Positions 22,018 through 34,418 of a stretch of 64,000 nt of DNA are shown here, one piece after another. Made by a program: the position numbers and the translations under genes. Below the pieces are notes generated by a model. That model saw nothing but the letters and a program-made list of their open reading frames with translations. It had not been told where the DNA came from and did not search any database. The DNA is from Desmodus rotundus (lineage: Eukaryota; Chordata; Mammalia; Chiroptera; Phyllostomidae). The stretch is taken from NCBI RefSeq assembly GCF_022682495.2, contig NC_071397.1, positions 29,155,427-29,219,426 on the forward strand. The letters run 5' to 3'. How positions within the stretch are numbered: the first letter of the stretch is position 1; the number at the start of each line of letters is the position of its first letter.

Positions 22018-23439
22018 TGATTTTTCTAAGTTTCCAAAGAAAATTCATTAGTTCTTAAGGTTTTATGTATCCTCAAAACTGTACCCCACAGTTGGCTTAA
22101 CATATTTCATAGGCCTCTCCCTGCGTACTCACAGCATCCCTGAGCTTAACATTGATTCTGCTTTTCAGCATTCGTAATTCTTGGGGTTCTTGTTCTTAGA
22201 ATTAAAAGTGCTTAAGAGTTTTGTTAAAACATAAAGTGTAAAAAAGATGAATTGTCTCCTTTGGCAAGAACTTATGCAAAATGCCATCGAACATATACCT
22301 CAGGTATAATATTCTTGAAGTGAAGTCCTTTATTTTTTAAGGTTTAATATTTAAAGTAGAAAACTGATTTATAATAATGAAGTGAAGCATATTCTGAGCA
22401 GTGATCTCTATATAAATTCCATTAGTCTAAAATAAACCTACACTTTGAAGTTTCGCTAGGTGATAGCAGTAATTTATTTTTTTTAAGTCAAGGCCCTAAC
22501 AAAGTATTAGTTTACTGAAGCAGCATTTTTCTTCTAACGCCTGGGAGGAAAACAGTTCACTACCCAACAGTACATTATGAAATCAATTTATGGAATATGG
22601 AGTCATAGAGACTTTGAGCATGAAGAACTATAGCATTTAATTATGTTGTTTTATAATTATAATACTCATCACCTCATACAGGTTTGCACTAGACGTTCTA
22701 ACCTGGTGTATTCGGCCTTACTGCCAACACACCTCTGAAAAGTACGTATCCCTTTACATTTGTTCAGCACAGCTAGGACTTGGTAAATTTTCTGTTTGGG
22801 GCTCATATAAGAAAGCCTATTTTATATAGCAAGTGTTATTAGTTATTATTAGTCACTGGTTCTTCCTGGTAAGCTTGGTCGGGCAGAAGCCACTGTCAGT
22901 CAAATTTAGTAAATTGAATGGCCCCGTTTCCAAGAGAAGTGATTGGCAGTGTGTAAGATCACACACATGCATGCACACGCATGCACACACTCACAACTCA
23001 CACCCTCGTGGTAAGTAAGCAGTGGGAAAATGAGACGAAGATTTGGACCCTGGGAGCAAATCCTGCCCACTGTGTTACCTCCACACCCAACAGGCAGAGA
23101 ACGCTCGCATTCATCACCTGACCATTTCAAACAAAAACTTCTTCACTCTCCATTTCGCTTATGTGTGTTATGTGTCAGATGTGTTTTTCAAGAAGGGGGA
23201 CTTTTTTCAAAAAACAGCAACAGTTATTTTCCGGGAATCTTTATCCTAATAATGTGATATTAAAAAATTGAACATAGAGCCTAATTTATGCTAAAACCAA
23301 TTTCCTGTTTACAGAATTACCCAGAGTTTGTCCTAAAATGTTTATTTTAAGGGGAAAATAAATTTCACTAAGTTAATTTTGCTCCTCATGGGGGAGGTAT
23401 GCGGTAATGATAGCCATCGCCATGGTGCCATTCAAATCT

Positions 23440-23645
23440 TAAACGCCCAGAGTTGCCTGCCTGCGTCTGACTCCCAGCTCAAAGCCTTACCCTGTGTAGT
23501 TTAGGGCATGTCTCTTGGTTTCTTCTAACTTTTATAAATGCGAATTGTATTGTACCTACTTCTAGCTTTGTCTTAAAGATCAAATGAGACTATTCTTGAA
23601 ACAGCCAGCTCAGTGCCTGTTATACAAATATTTGGTGAAAAATAG
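23440..23645 (+). repeat. MIR SINE fragment
   Basis: The stretch reads like a MIR: gactcccagctcaaagcctt, tagtttagggcatgtctctt, ggtttcttctaacttttata, caaatgagactattcttgaa and cagctcagtgcctgttatac. Confidence 0.7.
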
Positions 23646-23879
23646 ATAATTTTTAAAAGAAAACAGTGTGATGATTCTAGTATTCTAAACTCTAGCTTAC
23701 TAAAAACTAAATTAAAACTCATTTAAGGGAATTTATTCAAAATATATTTAGTGGAAAATGTTGAAATAAAAGTGACATATCTTAGATGACGTTGACCTCT
23801 TCATACATACTAGATGTTAGCAAACCAATAAATGTTTACTTAACTGAAGTATGTGTAAGAGTATAAACTTTTACAAAAA

Positions 23880-24140
23880 TGATAACAGTTGCCATGTATT
23901 TACACAATAATTATTATGTGCTAAACCCTGTCAAGAGACTCCTTTGCATTATTTCATTCATTCCTCACCCTTTCTTTATTCGGTAAGTATCTTTATTAGG
24001 TAAGATTTATCATCACCCTTTCACAAATTAAGAAGCCCAGATCTGGAGAAAATAAAAACTTCCCCCAAATTTGCTATCTAACCAATAGTGGAGTCAGGAT
24101 TTGAATTTCTATCCATGTAAATCCATACTTTTAACATATG
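23880..24140 (+). repeat. MIR SINE
   Basis: The phrases tattatgtgctaaaccctg, cattatttcattcattcctc, aaattaagaagcccagatct and gagtcaggatttgaatttct give the MIR core order on the + strand. Confidence 0.75.
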
Positions 24141-24264
24141 TACCATATTACTTGAGGGTAGCTCCTCAAGTAATCCAAAATCCTGATGCAACAGCAGTTC
24201 TGAATTAGGTCTCAAATGAGTTTGCCTGCAGAGGGAACTGTACAAAGTGTTCTTACACTCTGCT

Positions 24265-24400
24265 CTTAAAATCTATGGACCCCCTGACCACTCGATAAAG
24301 TACATGATTTGCTAACCACTTTTCTGTATATCTGAAACTAATACAGAATAATACTGAATGTAAACTTTAATTGAAAAAAATTTTAAAGATTTTAAAAAGA
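24265..24400 (+). mobile_element. L1 3' end, sense
   Basis: The phrases tgtatatctgaaactaatac and atgtaaactttaattgaaaa, followed by an A-rich tail, are the last bases of a placental L1 3' end. Confidence 0.75.
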
Positions 24401-25485
24401 GAGAAAAAAAATTTGGACCCTTTTAAAGTCTATCTAACCTAAGGGATTCTGACTCTTTCACCCTCAAAAAAATTGTGTCTACATAATAAAAATTATCACC
24501 ATATATTTTTCACCCAATAAAAAGTTTTATTTAGATTTACCTTCCAAAATAACTATTATGTAAACAACATGGTTTAATTTTGTTTGGTTTCCAAATTCAA
24601 AATTACATTTGAAATATGCTTTAAACTTCCCCCAGCTACCTGACTCTGTGGAGACCCTTATTTGCCCTGCACACCCCCCTCCAAGCAGGTCAATCAGAGC
24701 CACACTCTTAACCTTTCCTCAACACCTAACCTAGAAAATCCTCTATGTTCTGCACCAAACATGCCATTTGTAAATCGTATATTCATTTGATAAATATATA
24801 TATATTTATATATATAAATTGAGTATTGATTTGATCAAAAACAAAAGTATTTAACTTAGTACCATGGCTTTATTTTGAAAAGTCAAACTTCCAGAGGTAA
24901 AAAGCCATATGCATGAAGTGCACCTAAGAAGTATATCGATAACATGATGAGAGAGTTGCCAAGTGCTTGTCTTAGAAATCGGCTAACTGTCCTCATTAGG
25001 GGGTGCTTTGTACTATGGGTCTTTTCACTGTAAACTGTGAAGCCCTCTGTCTCTGCAGGAGGGAGAGACTGAACTGGGCAGATCCATCGTTCCCTGTCTT
25101 TGTATATCTTTTCTGTTGGAAAATGAAATGACTGCGATCTTTGAATCTTGATTTTCCCTTAAGAAGATATTTTATGAGAAGACTGCAGCTTCCAGAAATA
25201 CAGGCAGATGCATTACAGTTTATGAAAGTGCAGACAAGGCCCATAGCTGCTGTGAATTATAATAAATTCCACGACAGCATTAATGCCTCAGAGACTCAGA
25301 AATTTATAGGTGTTTATTGAGAAAACTAGAGAATTTTTTAAAGTCATTTGGCTTTCTTTCCCTATTATCTCGTATCACCCAATTTTCCACTGAAATTCAG
25401 AAGTAAAATTAATTTCAGAATCCTTTCCAAGTTAAAAAACCTATTTTTATGTGACAGTTTATTGTAGGAATCAGAACTAAATGAG

Positions 25486-25681
25486 CAGGGCCCTGGCCAG
25501 ATAGTTCAGTTGGTCAGATGGTCGTCTGGATGCGCCAAGCAAGGTTCTAGGCTCCATCCCTGGTCAGGACACAAATAACAGTCAGCCGATGAATGCATAA
25601 ATAAGTGAAACAACCAATTGCTGTTTTTCTTTCTCTCTCTTCCTCTCTTTCTTTCTCTAAAAGTCAATAAATTAAATAAAA
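25486..25681 (+). mobile_element. VES-type SINE, sense, with target-site duplication
   Basis: It opens ggccctggccagatagttca and carries tccatccctggtcaggacac, then a C/T tract and an aataaattaaataaaa tail. The repeat aactaaatgag is found at 25475-25485 and at 25682-25692. Confidence 0.85.
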
Positions 25682-27966
25682 AACTAAATGAGGAGGGGAA
25701 AATGGACAACCTGACTTTATTCTAACAATGAGATTTTTTTTTCTATGAAATTGTCAGGGTTAAAAAGCAAGTATGAGCTCTGTGTTAGAGAAAATGCCTG
25801 TTAAACATGGAATCATCTGCATATTTCTGTATTTCATCAAATTCTGATAGGAATGAAGGTATAGTGAACTAGACATAAGATTGAACTTGTTTATTATACC
25901 AATATTCATAGAAAAAAATAACCACAAGAAAACAGTTTTGTCAGCAGTCTTATTGGCTTCACTCACTAAACTTATAAGAATGATAACCTGAATTATGAGT
26001 GAAAAAATACTGCCTTTATAAGAAGCAAGTCTCATTTAATTGTCTTATCTGTAGGCAGTATATTGATATAACATAGCACTAAAAGAAGCCGAAACATGAG
26101 AGGGACAGAGGTAATAGAAGGACAGGAAAAAGAAAAAGAAATTTGCTCACTCTGCAGTTAATTTTTTTTCTTAATGGTTTCTTATTCCCTTCTAATGCCT
26201 TCCACTCACACCCCAAGTAGAGCAGTTGGCAGGGAACACAACAGATGGATGACAAGCTCGACACATGCCGTGGCTCTGGCACCCAGGCGCTCGACTTTTA
26301 TTTGCTAAACAGCTAGCCAGATTTCGAGAACCGAGTCTGCTAATGTTCCTATTTGGTTTAATGCACTATGAGAATCTAGCACATAAATATTAAAATATTT
26401 CCATAAAAAAGATCACACACTCTCTGTTTCTCTGCATAGTTTAGTAGCTAATTACTTTATTCTTGGTGTACATTGCTGAGACACAGTGAATTTTAAGATA
26501 ACTGGTATTTTATAAAGACTTCTGCAGTTTCAAGTCAGGGACAACCAGACAAGCGTAAGGTACTGGATGAAACTGTTAGGTAGGAAGTTTGAGAGGATGA
26601 TCACAGAAAATTCACTGTGTTTTCACAGATTTCTAAATTCAAAGCTCAAGAAAAATTGCATCTTTTTCATGAAGTCTCCCTGGCCACCAGGCAGATTTAA
26701 CAGCCTTTCCCTCTGCTCCCAGAGCGCATTTACATTATCAGTATAGTTTGTACCTTTGTCCCCAGGATGAGCTCCCAAAGAACATGGACTTGTTACGACT
26801 CTCACCCCTGGAACTCCAGCTCCTGGACTGGCATATAGCACCGGATTGGTTCTGGACGAATGTTTGTTGAGTTGTCCAGAATTGAAGTGGACTTAGCCAC
26901 AGGCCAGTAGAGGAAAGAAATGGAGGGTAATTGTTAGAAAACCCTGCTGAGGGGTGTATTGGGAAAGGCCCAAATGGCAGCGGTGCTTCAATGTAAGGCT
27001 TCTGTACTTTCTGCAAAAGCATGCTTCAGGGAAACAGGACAGGAGACTCTTACCTACCTAGCAAAGCTTATATACGTCGCTTCCTAGAGTGAAATATAAT
27101 AGAAGTGTGTGCAGCTATAGAATTTACCATTTTCTCTTGGAGGAACTACGCTCTCTTCTCTCTCAAGCTAAATGTTGAGGTTATCTTGCTCTTTTTCTTT
27201 TTCCAAACTAGGTGTGAAAATCTCCTGACTTTCTTACACTAGTACTAAGGAATGTTCTTTCTCTCTGTCTTCGCAATCATTTACATCAGGGCTAAAGCAA
27301 TGACTTTAGTGCGTGTAAGCTCCAGTAGAAGTAATTGATATGAAGTAGAGAAGTAGAACTATAAATTACTCATCACGAGGACTACTTCGGACAGGAAATA
27401 GTTTGCAGTTACTGGTATCTCACTTTCCTCAATTAGGAGCTTACTGATGACACTGTCCTTCTCTTTATATCTTAACTCATCTTGCAGTTGTTAGAATACT
27501 TGATTCGGATGTCAATTTCTATACTTTAGCTATTTTGGTAGATGACTCACGTTAAATGTCTTCTATTTCCCTAGTACTTTCGGGAAGTTTCAAGTTTACT
27601 TAAAAACTGTCTTACAGCTAGTCTCACAACGAAGTGAAAGGCCCGAACACTTGTTCCTGACAGAGCCACTTTCAAGAAAATCATCACGATTACATATAAG
27701 CTGAGGTGCTGCAATGGGCTCTATCTACACCATTGGCGGAGGCTCAGTTCCCTAAGTTTGCTATGTATGAAAGGTGTTTACCTCTCTAAACCATTTCAAA
27801 ATTATTTGTTTTTTGTTTGTTATTGAAGTAACTTAGCATAATTTGCATTCAATTGATTTGGTAAAGAATTGTAAAATTTTTGTCTTTTAAAAGGAAAATT
27901 TAATGGTTGTACTTGACAATAAGCTTAATATTACATTAGCAAGTTAGCCTTAAAAAAGCAAGTTGT

Positions 27967-28240
27967 GCCCTGGATGGTGTGACTCAGTTGGTTGGAGTGT
28001 GGTCCCAATAAACAGAAAGGTCATGAGTTCTATTCCTGGTCAAGGCACATACCTAGGTTGTGGGTTTGATCCTCCATCAAAGCACATGCTTGGGTTGCAG
28101 CTTTGGTGCCCAGTTGGGGTGCGTGTAAGAGGCAACCAATTGACATTTCTCTTTCACATCTATGTTTCTGTCCATCTCTTTCTCTCCCTCCATTCCCCTC
28201 TCTCTAGAATCAATAAGCATGTCCTCAGGTGAGGATTTAA
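27967..28240 (+). mobile_element. VES-type SINE, sense, with duplicated internal unit
   Basis: It opens gccctggatggtgtgactca. The VES phrase ggtcaaggcacatacctaggttg is followed by a second, similar copy (atcaaagcacatgcttgggttg), making this copy longer than its neighbours (274 bases). It ends in a C/T tract and A tail. The flanks repeat aaaaaagcaagttgt (about 27952-27966) and aaaaaagcaagctgt (about 28241-28255). Confidence 0.85.
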
Positions 28241-30719
28241 AAAAAAAGCAAGCTGTATTAATAGAGGCAGTATAGTATCCAGAACAAGGTATATATGGGG
28301 TGTGTGTGTGTATGTGTGTATAACAGTTTTGCTCTCTATTCTGCATGTGTGAGACCATTTCTTGAATGATGTGCTGAATTCATACTCTACACTTTAAAAG
28401 ACTTATTGGCTAACCAATGTGTCTTTGGACCAGAGAACACTGACTATACTATGAAAGGACTCCAAACTATCATTTGAAAAATGACTGGTTTCCTGAACAT
28501 AAGGCTTGATAGGGGCACAACGGGATGTCACATATAAGACCCATAAGATGTTTCTTTCTGTGTGAAATAAGATCAATGGGCAGAAATTTGGGGAAGGTTA
28601 ATTGGGGACCAGAAAACATGTTTCAGTATTCTCACCTAGAATTTGTTTTGTTTTGTTTTGTTCTCCACCATGCAAAGTAAACAGCAAGAGCGCCTGACTT
28701 TAATAAACTTTTAGTAGAGTCAGTACCTCAACAGATTCTTTGGTGGAGGTGATGCTATAAATGTATGAATTTATACTTATTCCTATAATTAAGAATACCC
28801 ACGCTGCTTATGCCTAGCTGTCTGTGCACCTGCATGTGTATTGTGTACACACGCATGCATATACTCTAAGGTCAGCGGATTTTGTGACAGATGTTGAGTT
28901 CAACTGCTACTTACTAATTCCCCATATTTACATGACTGTGATTGAGATATGTGTGGACCATACATTACCTTTGGTGCGCTGGCTTCTCCTTCTTTGAAAT
29001 GACCCAGGAGAACATGTAAGGATAGGGTCTCATTCATTTTATGATTAAGAATTTTAAATTTGCCTTATCCAGAGCATTAAGTGTGATAACATATCCCCCA
29101 TGTGTTAGCAGCATTAAGGATCCAAGAAATACAAAGAATTCAAAAAGTTTGAAGTTTAAAATCATATGCAGTATATATTTTTTAACTCAAAAATATATTT
29201 CTTGGAATGAAGTACCAGAAAACACAAGAAAAAAGTACTCCTTCTTAAAATAAAATGACCTAGATTAGATGAGATAGCTGAACAAAAGAATATATTTTAT
29301 TTCCTCAAATATTTGACTGCCAAAAATTTAAGAACCATATAAAAATCCAATTTCCAAAGATTACATCCTGAATAAAGCAGGACTGTAGTCAGAAACATAG
29401 AGGTCAAGTTGATGGTACACAAAATCAAAATCATTTTTATTTTTAGCCACCTTTTTTATTGGTTTTCAGGCTAGGATTATGGCATTCTAATTCAAGTCCT
29501 TATTTCAGCTACTTCACTCAACATTCAAGTAAGCTTTCTCTTAATAAATATGAATCAGCGGGAAAATAGTGGGAAGTTTCTACGTGTACACTAGATCTAC
29601 ACAGAAGACGATGCTCCTGGAAAACATGCTTCAAGTGAAATAATAGGTCAAATTAAATTTAAATAGGAAAATAGGATCTCAGACTTTTTAACCTAAGGCT
29701 GAATGCCTAACTATTTACAGAAAAACACAAGACAACAGAGTATATAGCTTTCTATTTTCCTGGCTTAGATCTAGTTATTAGCAAATTTTTGTTTACTTGC
29801 TTAAAGTACCTTTCTTTGCTTGGTCTCATTGGTACTAGATTTGCAAATGATAGCCCTGGAGAGTATGATTCCTTATCAAGCACCCTTTGGACAAGATGTA
29901 TTTCCTGCATAATAAGAAAAGACATTGATTCCAATGTCAAATGAGTCAGGAAAATTAATAATTTATCTTTTATGCTTAGCTATGTTTACTTCAGGGACAC
30001 GTGCAATGATAAAAAGGAGGTAAAAATGAAATACTTCAGTTTTTTCAGAAAGCCACCAGCAGGCCCTACATTACACCTAAGTGTTTTCCAAAATTGTCTC
30101 AAAGAGGCTACTTTGTCTTTGTCTTTTTTGGGGGGGGGGCGGCGTATTAATTCCAGGTGCATAGCACTCAAAGAGGTTACTCTGCACTGGAAAGGGTGCT
30201 CTGACTGCTCCATGAGCGTGAAGACATGCTGTATATGAGAGTAATAACACGGCAATAATTCTACTAGCAGCAGCGTTAGATTTCGCCCTGCTTTGTATTA
30301 CCCACATTCATTCATTTGCCCACCTGTAGCTCGGATTTGTAGGGGAAAGTTACACAGGCCTTTGATGAAAACCCCGTCATAGAAAGCACATGCCTCAGTA
30401 ACAAGCTTTGAAAGTTATGGTCGCTTTGGGAAACATGGATCCTGATTTTCTTTCAATAATGGGCTAAAACATTGATTGGAAGCCAAAGGAAAAGCTTATT
30501 TCTTGTGCTGAGACTGGGAGGAAGAAGGGAAAACAAGTGTACAGAAAAAGCAACTCATGTCTGCCAATCCGGTAAATTTCGACAGGCATTTATTTGGTAG
30601 ATAGAATTCAGTTTGACCCCAAACTGCATGAGGCATCAGTTAGAAACTGCACTTCAGAGTGAATACTAAGAGGGGCTTATTCTGTTGACATAAATTAGGT
30701 TTTAGATAAGAAGAGAGGG

Positions 30720-31625
30720 CTGGCTGGGCTCCCATGGGTAGCAGCTGAAGTTCCGGAGGGATATTTCAGCAGCTGGGGGGTTCCCCTGAGAAGTGTGGGG
30801 TCTAAACCCCAAGCTGGGATCCCCAGCCTTTAGCACCAGAGTGGGAAAGGAACCCATATAACACCCAGCTGTGAAAAGCAGCAGGGGTTCAGTCTGCCAG
30901 GGAGAGACAGCTAGAAACTAAGAGAGCCTCTTAAAGGGCCAACACACAAAATGTCCTTTGCAGCTACTTTCCCTGAGCTTCGGCAGAGGGAGGGTAGGGT
31001 AAACTAGAGACGCTAGAGGAGAGTCTGCAATTTGTGGCTCTGGGGAGAGAACTGAAGGAACTTTCGCTAGGATCCCTGTGCTGAGTCATTCCCCACACTG
31101 CAGAAGCCCTCTCTCAGGCAGAGCACTCCCCTCCAAGAGGCATCAGCCTGAGGGGAAGCAATAGCCCTGCCCACAGGAATTACTCTGCCCCACCCTATAG
31201 AATTTAAGCCATTGGGCTGCTGATTACAACTTGATTAGTTTAACAACTGATCCATTTAGCAACTGATTAGTTTAATGCCTAAGGTAGAAAATACAAAGAA
31301 GCAGCCAAAATGGGAAGACAAAGAAACATCCCAATAGAAAGAACAGAGAATTCTCTAGAAGAACTAGATGAAATGGAGGCAAGTGATTTATCAGATAGAG
31401 AGTTTAGAGTAAGGATTATCAGGATACTCAACAACATGAAAAAAGACATAGAAACCATAAAAAAGGACCAGTCAGAAACAAAGAATGCAATATCTGTAAC
31501 AAATAATGCACTGGAAGGAATAAACAGTAGGTGAGATGAAGCTGAGGATGGAATCAGTGATTTGGAAGACAAGGTAGGCAGAGCAGCAAAAAGGAAAAAG
31601 AATTTTTTAAAAAATGAGGAAAGCT
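30720..31625 (+). mobile_element. Detached L1 5' end: 5' UTR and ORF1 N-terminal part only
   Basis: Bases 30720-31300 are a GC-richer L1 5' UTR. From 31310 the frame MGRQRNIPIERTENSLEEL opens; EASDLSDREFRVRIIRILNN, KKDQSETKNAISVTNNALEG and INSR follow, the coiled-coil N-terminus of L1 ORF1p. A stop replaces the residue after INSR (31532-31534). The frame then continues DEAEDGISDLEDKV and L1 sequence ends about 31625 near an A/T-rich run. Nothing of ORF1 C-terminus, ORF2 or 3' UTR follows. L1 copies normally lose their 5' end, so this is unusual. It is related to, but clearly diverged from, the HAL1 copy at 54289. Confidence 0.85.
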
Positions 31626-31639
31626 TAAGCAATCTGTTT

Positions 31640-31692
31640 AAACATGGCCTCCAGGTGATTTTGTTGAAGGATCAAGTTTGAGAACCACTAGT
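31640..31692 (+). repeat. MER5A-type hAT end
   Basis: The phrase cctccaggtgattttgttga then agtttgagaaccactag is the terminus of a MER5A-type element; the other end was not found nearby. Confidence 0.55.
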
Positions 31693-32884
31693 TGAGATAT
31701 TAACATGGAAATCTCCTAGTAGAATCAATGGTGGCAGTTCCAGCAACATGGCAGCAAAGCAAAGGCTCCAACCCCTTGAGGCACACTGCCAGCTGCCTAG
31801 GCATACAAGGCCACTCATCGAGGAAGGAAGTCACCTGTGCCTCTGCACAGAGAAGCACCCGTCCCCTCCCCCTAGTCTCACTAGTGTCTCTCCCTGATGC
31901 ACTAGTCTTAAGAAGATGAGCACAACTGCAGAGAGCTAATAGCTGAACCCAGGTGCTCTTGCTATTGCCCAAACATAAGTTTGCGATCTGTTCCCCTACA
32001 CACCATCTACTCACCTTGAGCCTGGCAAAGCACCTCCCACTTACACCTGGCTTATTGTCATTCAGCACTGAGTGGAAGAGACAAATTTAGGTGCTATCAG
32101 TAAGCACTAGGCACCTGCTTTCCCAGGTGAAGCTGTGTCTCCCACAGCCCCATAAGCATGGTTGATCAGCTAGCTGTGCTGCATCTTTCCTAAGTCTGCA
32201 GGAAAGAGGCCAGAGCTAAGAACCCTGACTATAATTAGTAACCCAAAGGAAGCATCCCCAGCACCCTCATCTCCCCACAGAAAATGATCCTTATCAAGAC
32301 TGTGGATCTTCACCCAAAATCCAATGGTCTCAATGTCATTAACCCCACAAGCCTTCCTGCCTCAAATCTAAATCCCTAAGAGCCTCCTCGTGTTTCACTT
32401 ACTGTGCCCATCCCAGCCATCACTGCCTAACGTTGTACTCCAGTCAGAAGAAACTCATAGTCCACATTTGAAATTAGCCTCTGGGCAACTCAGGAGACCC
32501 CAAGTTTGACTGGTCTAGGACATGACCGAATGTTGGAAAGATTCTGTGATCAGAGTTTTTATCAGGAGATTGGAGAACTAAAAATATTGACTTGGCAATA
32601 TTGCTGACAGTGAAGGTAGACACAATCTAGTTCTTACCTCCTTCATTTCCCACGAAGACTCTCTGTCTTATCCCTCTTTCTCCTCCGTTTTCCTTTAGCT
32701 CCATAAGCCACCAGTAGCCTTCTAATTAATTAATTATGGGAATGCAAGTAGATTTCACTTGCTCATAAAAAGCCTGATGAATATCTCATTATAAGAATCC
32801 ACTCAGCGTCTGATTCCACCTCAAAGCCCCTCTAAGTCCCTTCATTTCTACACCACTTATCATCCTTCACCTAATTCAGCACAT

Positions 32885-34418
32885 ATGTGTCCAGAAAGTA
32901 TCCAGCCATGCACTATGAAAAAGAGACATTTATTGAAGAAGATACTAGATACAAAAACATTGTACATAGGACAATGATGACAGCTCAGTACCCTTCAAAG
33001 AAGAGACCTTGGGACCTCACACAGTTCTCCCAACATCTCTTCTGCTGTTCAAAACACTCTGCAAAATCCTTTGTTGGGATCACGATCAGCTGCCCCACCG
33101 TATTTTCCTGAATCTCATCGACGGTCTGAAATCTCTTCCCCTCAAAGGTGATTTCAGTCAGGGGAAAAAGCCAGAAGTGCCAGGGCACCAAATCTGGGCT
33201 GTAGGGGAGTTGATTCACCTGGGTGATTTGATGTCTTGCCAAAAAAACTCTGCACAAGACATGATGCATGAGCAGGCGCATTGTTGTGATGAAGCTGCCC
33301 ATCACCAGTTGCCTGTAACTGAGGCTGTTTCATCGTATTACATCTCTCAACCAGCAAAGAACATTGAGGTAGTACTCTCTATTAGTTGTTTGACCTGGAG
33401 GGGCATACTCATGATGGACAATACCTTCACAGTCAAAAAACACAGTTAACATGGACTTGATCTTGCTGCAACTTTGCCACACCTACTTCAGGTGTGGAGA
33501 ACCAGGTGACTTCCATTGGGATGACTGAGCCTTCATTTCCAGATCATAGCTATAGCCAAGGGTGTCAAACTCATTTTCACCGGGGGCCACATCAGCCTCA
33601 AGGTTGCCTTCAAAGGGCCAAATGTAATTTCAACTCCTTAACAGTTAAGGAGCAGTTACATTTATACAGTCCTAAAACTATTTCGGCCCTTTGAAGGCAA
33701 CCGTGAGGCTCATGTGGCCCCCAGTGAAAATGAGTTTGACACCCCTGCCATAGACCCATGAGTCATCTCTAGTTATGACCTTCTTGAGGAATCTGGTTCA
33801 TTGGTAGCAGTTTGAATCAAGTCATTACCAACCGCAGCACAATGTTCCTTCTGTTCTGGTAGCAGAAGCCTCGGAATGAATTTTGCCATGACACATTTCA
33901 TGCCAAGATTCTGCATCAAAATCTCAGACACATTAGTTTCTGGACCCCCCAGATCAGCTTCTAGTTCTCACACTGTCAGTCACTGATCTTTGTTGATTGC
34001 AATCCATACACGTTCAACACTCTCAGGTGTTTGGCTTGTTGCAGGCCTTCCAGAACGTGGATCACTTTCCACAGATTCTCGACCACCTTTGAAGCATTTG
34101 TGCCACTTTTATTTGCACCACTCTCATTGCATCATCCCCAAAAGCCTTCTGAATCATCTGAATAGTTTTAGTGGAGGAATGTTCTTGCTTAATGAAAAAT
34201 CTGATTCGGATTCATTGCTCTACTCAGTCATTTTCAATGCAATGGGCACACAGCACACATTTTCACTCAACAGCATCTACCGCCCCCACTGACTAGTACA
34301 GTGAAGTTGTCATTGTTCACATATGCAGTCTAGTCCACCCTGGTTGGCTGCCAGGTTACATCAATGTCACGCACACCGTTATTATATTAACAATGGCTGG
34401 ACTTTTTCTAGACAGACC
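32885..34418 (-). mobile_element. Full-length but dead mariner element, interrupted by a hAT element
   Basis: Imperfect inverted ends are visible: gtgtccagaaagtatccagc near 32888 and, read in reverse from 34418, ggtctgtctagaaaaagtcc. Subtracting the hAT insertion at 33557-33747 leaves about 1.34 kb, the normal mariner size. The reverse strand encodes transposase: LHHNNAPAHASCLVQSFF (family HDNAPAH, second Asp now Asn), LPYSPDLVPWHFWLFP (family SPDLAPSDYFLF, third Asp lost) and a C-terminal part reading IPTKDFAECFEQQKRCWENC. Frame breaks and the two missing catalytic Asp residues make it inactive. Confidence 0.85.
33557..33747. mobile_element. Palindromic non-autonomous hAT element inside the mariner
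   Basis: Two arms of about 62 bases are near-perfect inverted copies: 33557-33618 starts CAAGGGTGTCAAACTCATTT, and 33686-33747 ends AAATGAGTTTGACACCCCTG. The centre has its own short hairpin (ctccttaacagttaaggag). The end sequence is hAT-like and short elements of this kind are common in bats. The 8-base flanks (gctatagc and ccatagac) match only partly. The insertion is younger than the mariner it splits. Confidence 0.85.

Noticed and set aside
25490..25570. tRNA-like A and B boxes at the heads of the SINEs, considered as tRNA genes
   Set aside because: They are the tRNA-derived heads of VES-type SINEs with tails and target duplications; no cloverleaf with intact anticodon stem is evident.
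31700..32100. Overlapping frames of 122 and 63 codons on opposite strands in a GC-richer stretch
   Set aside because: No motif of a known protein or retroviral gene, and no LTR or primer site was visible; length alone is not evidence.
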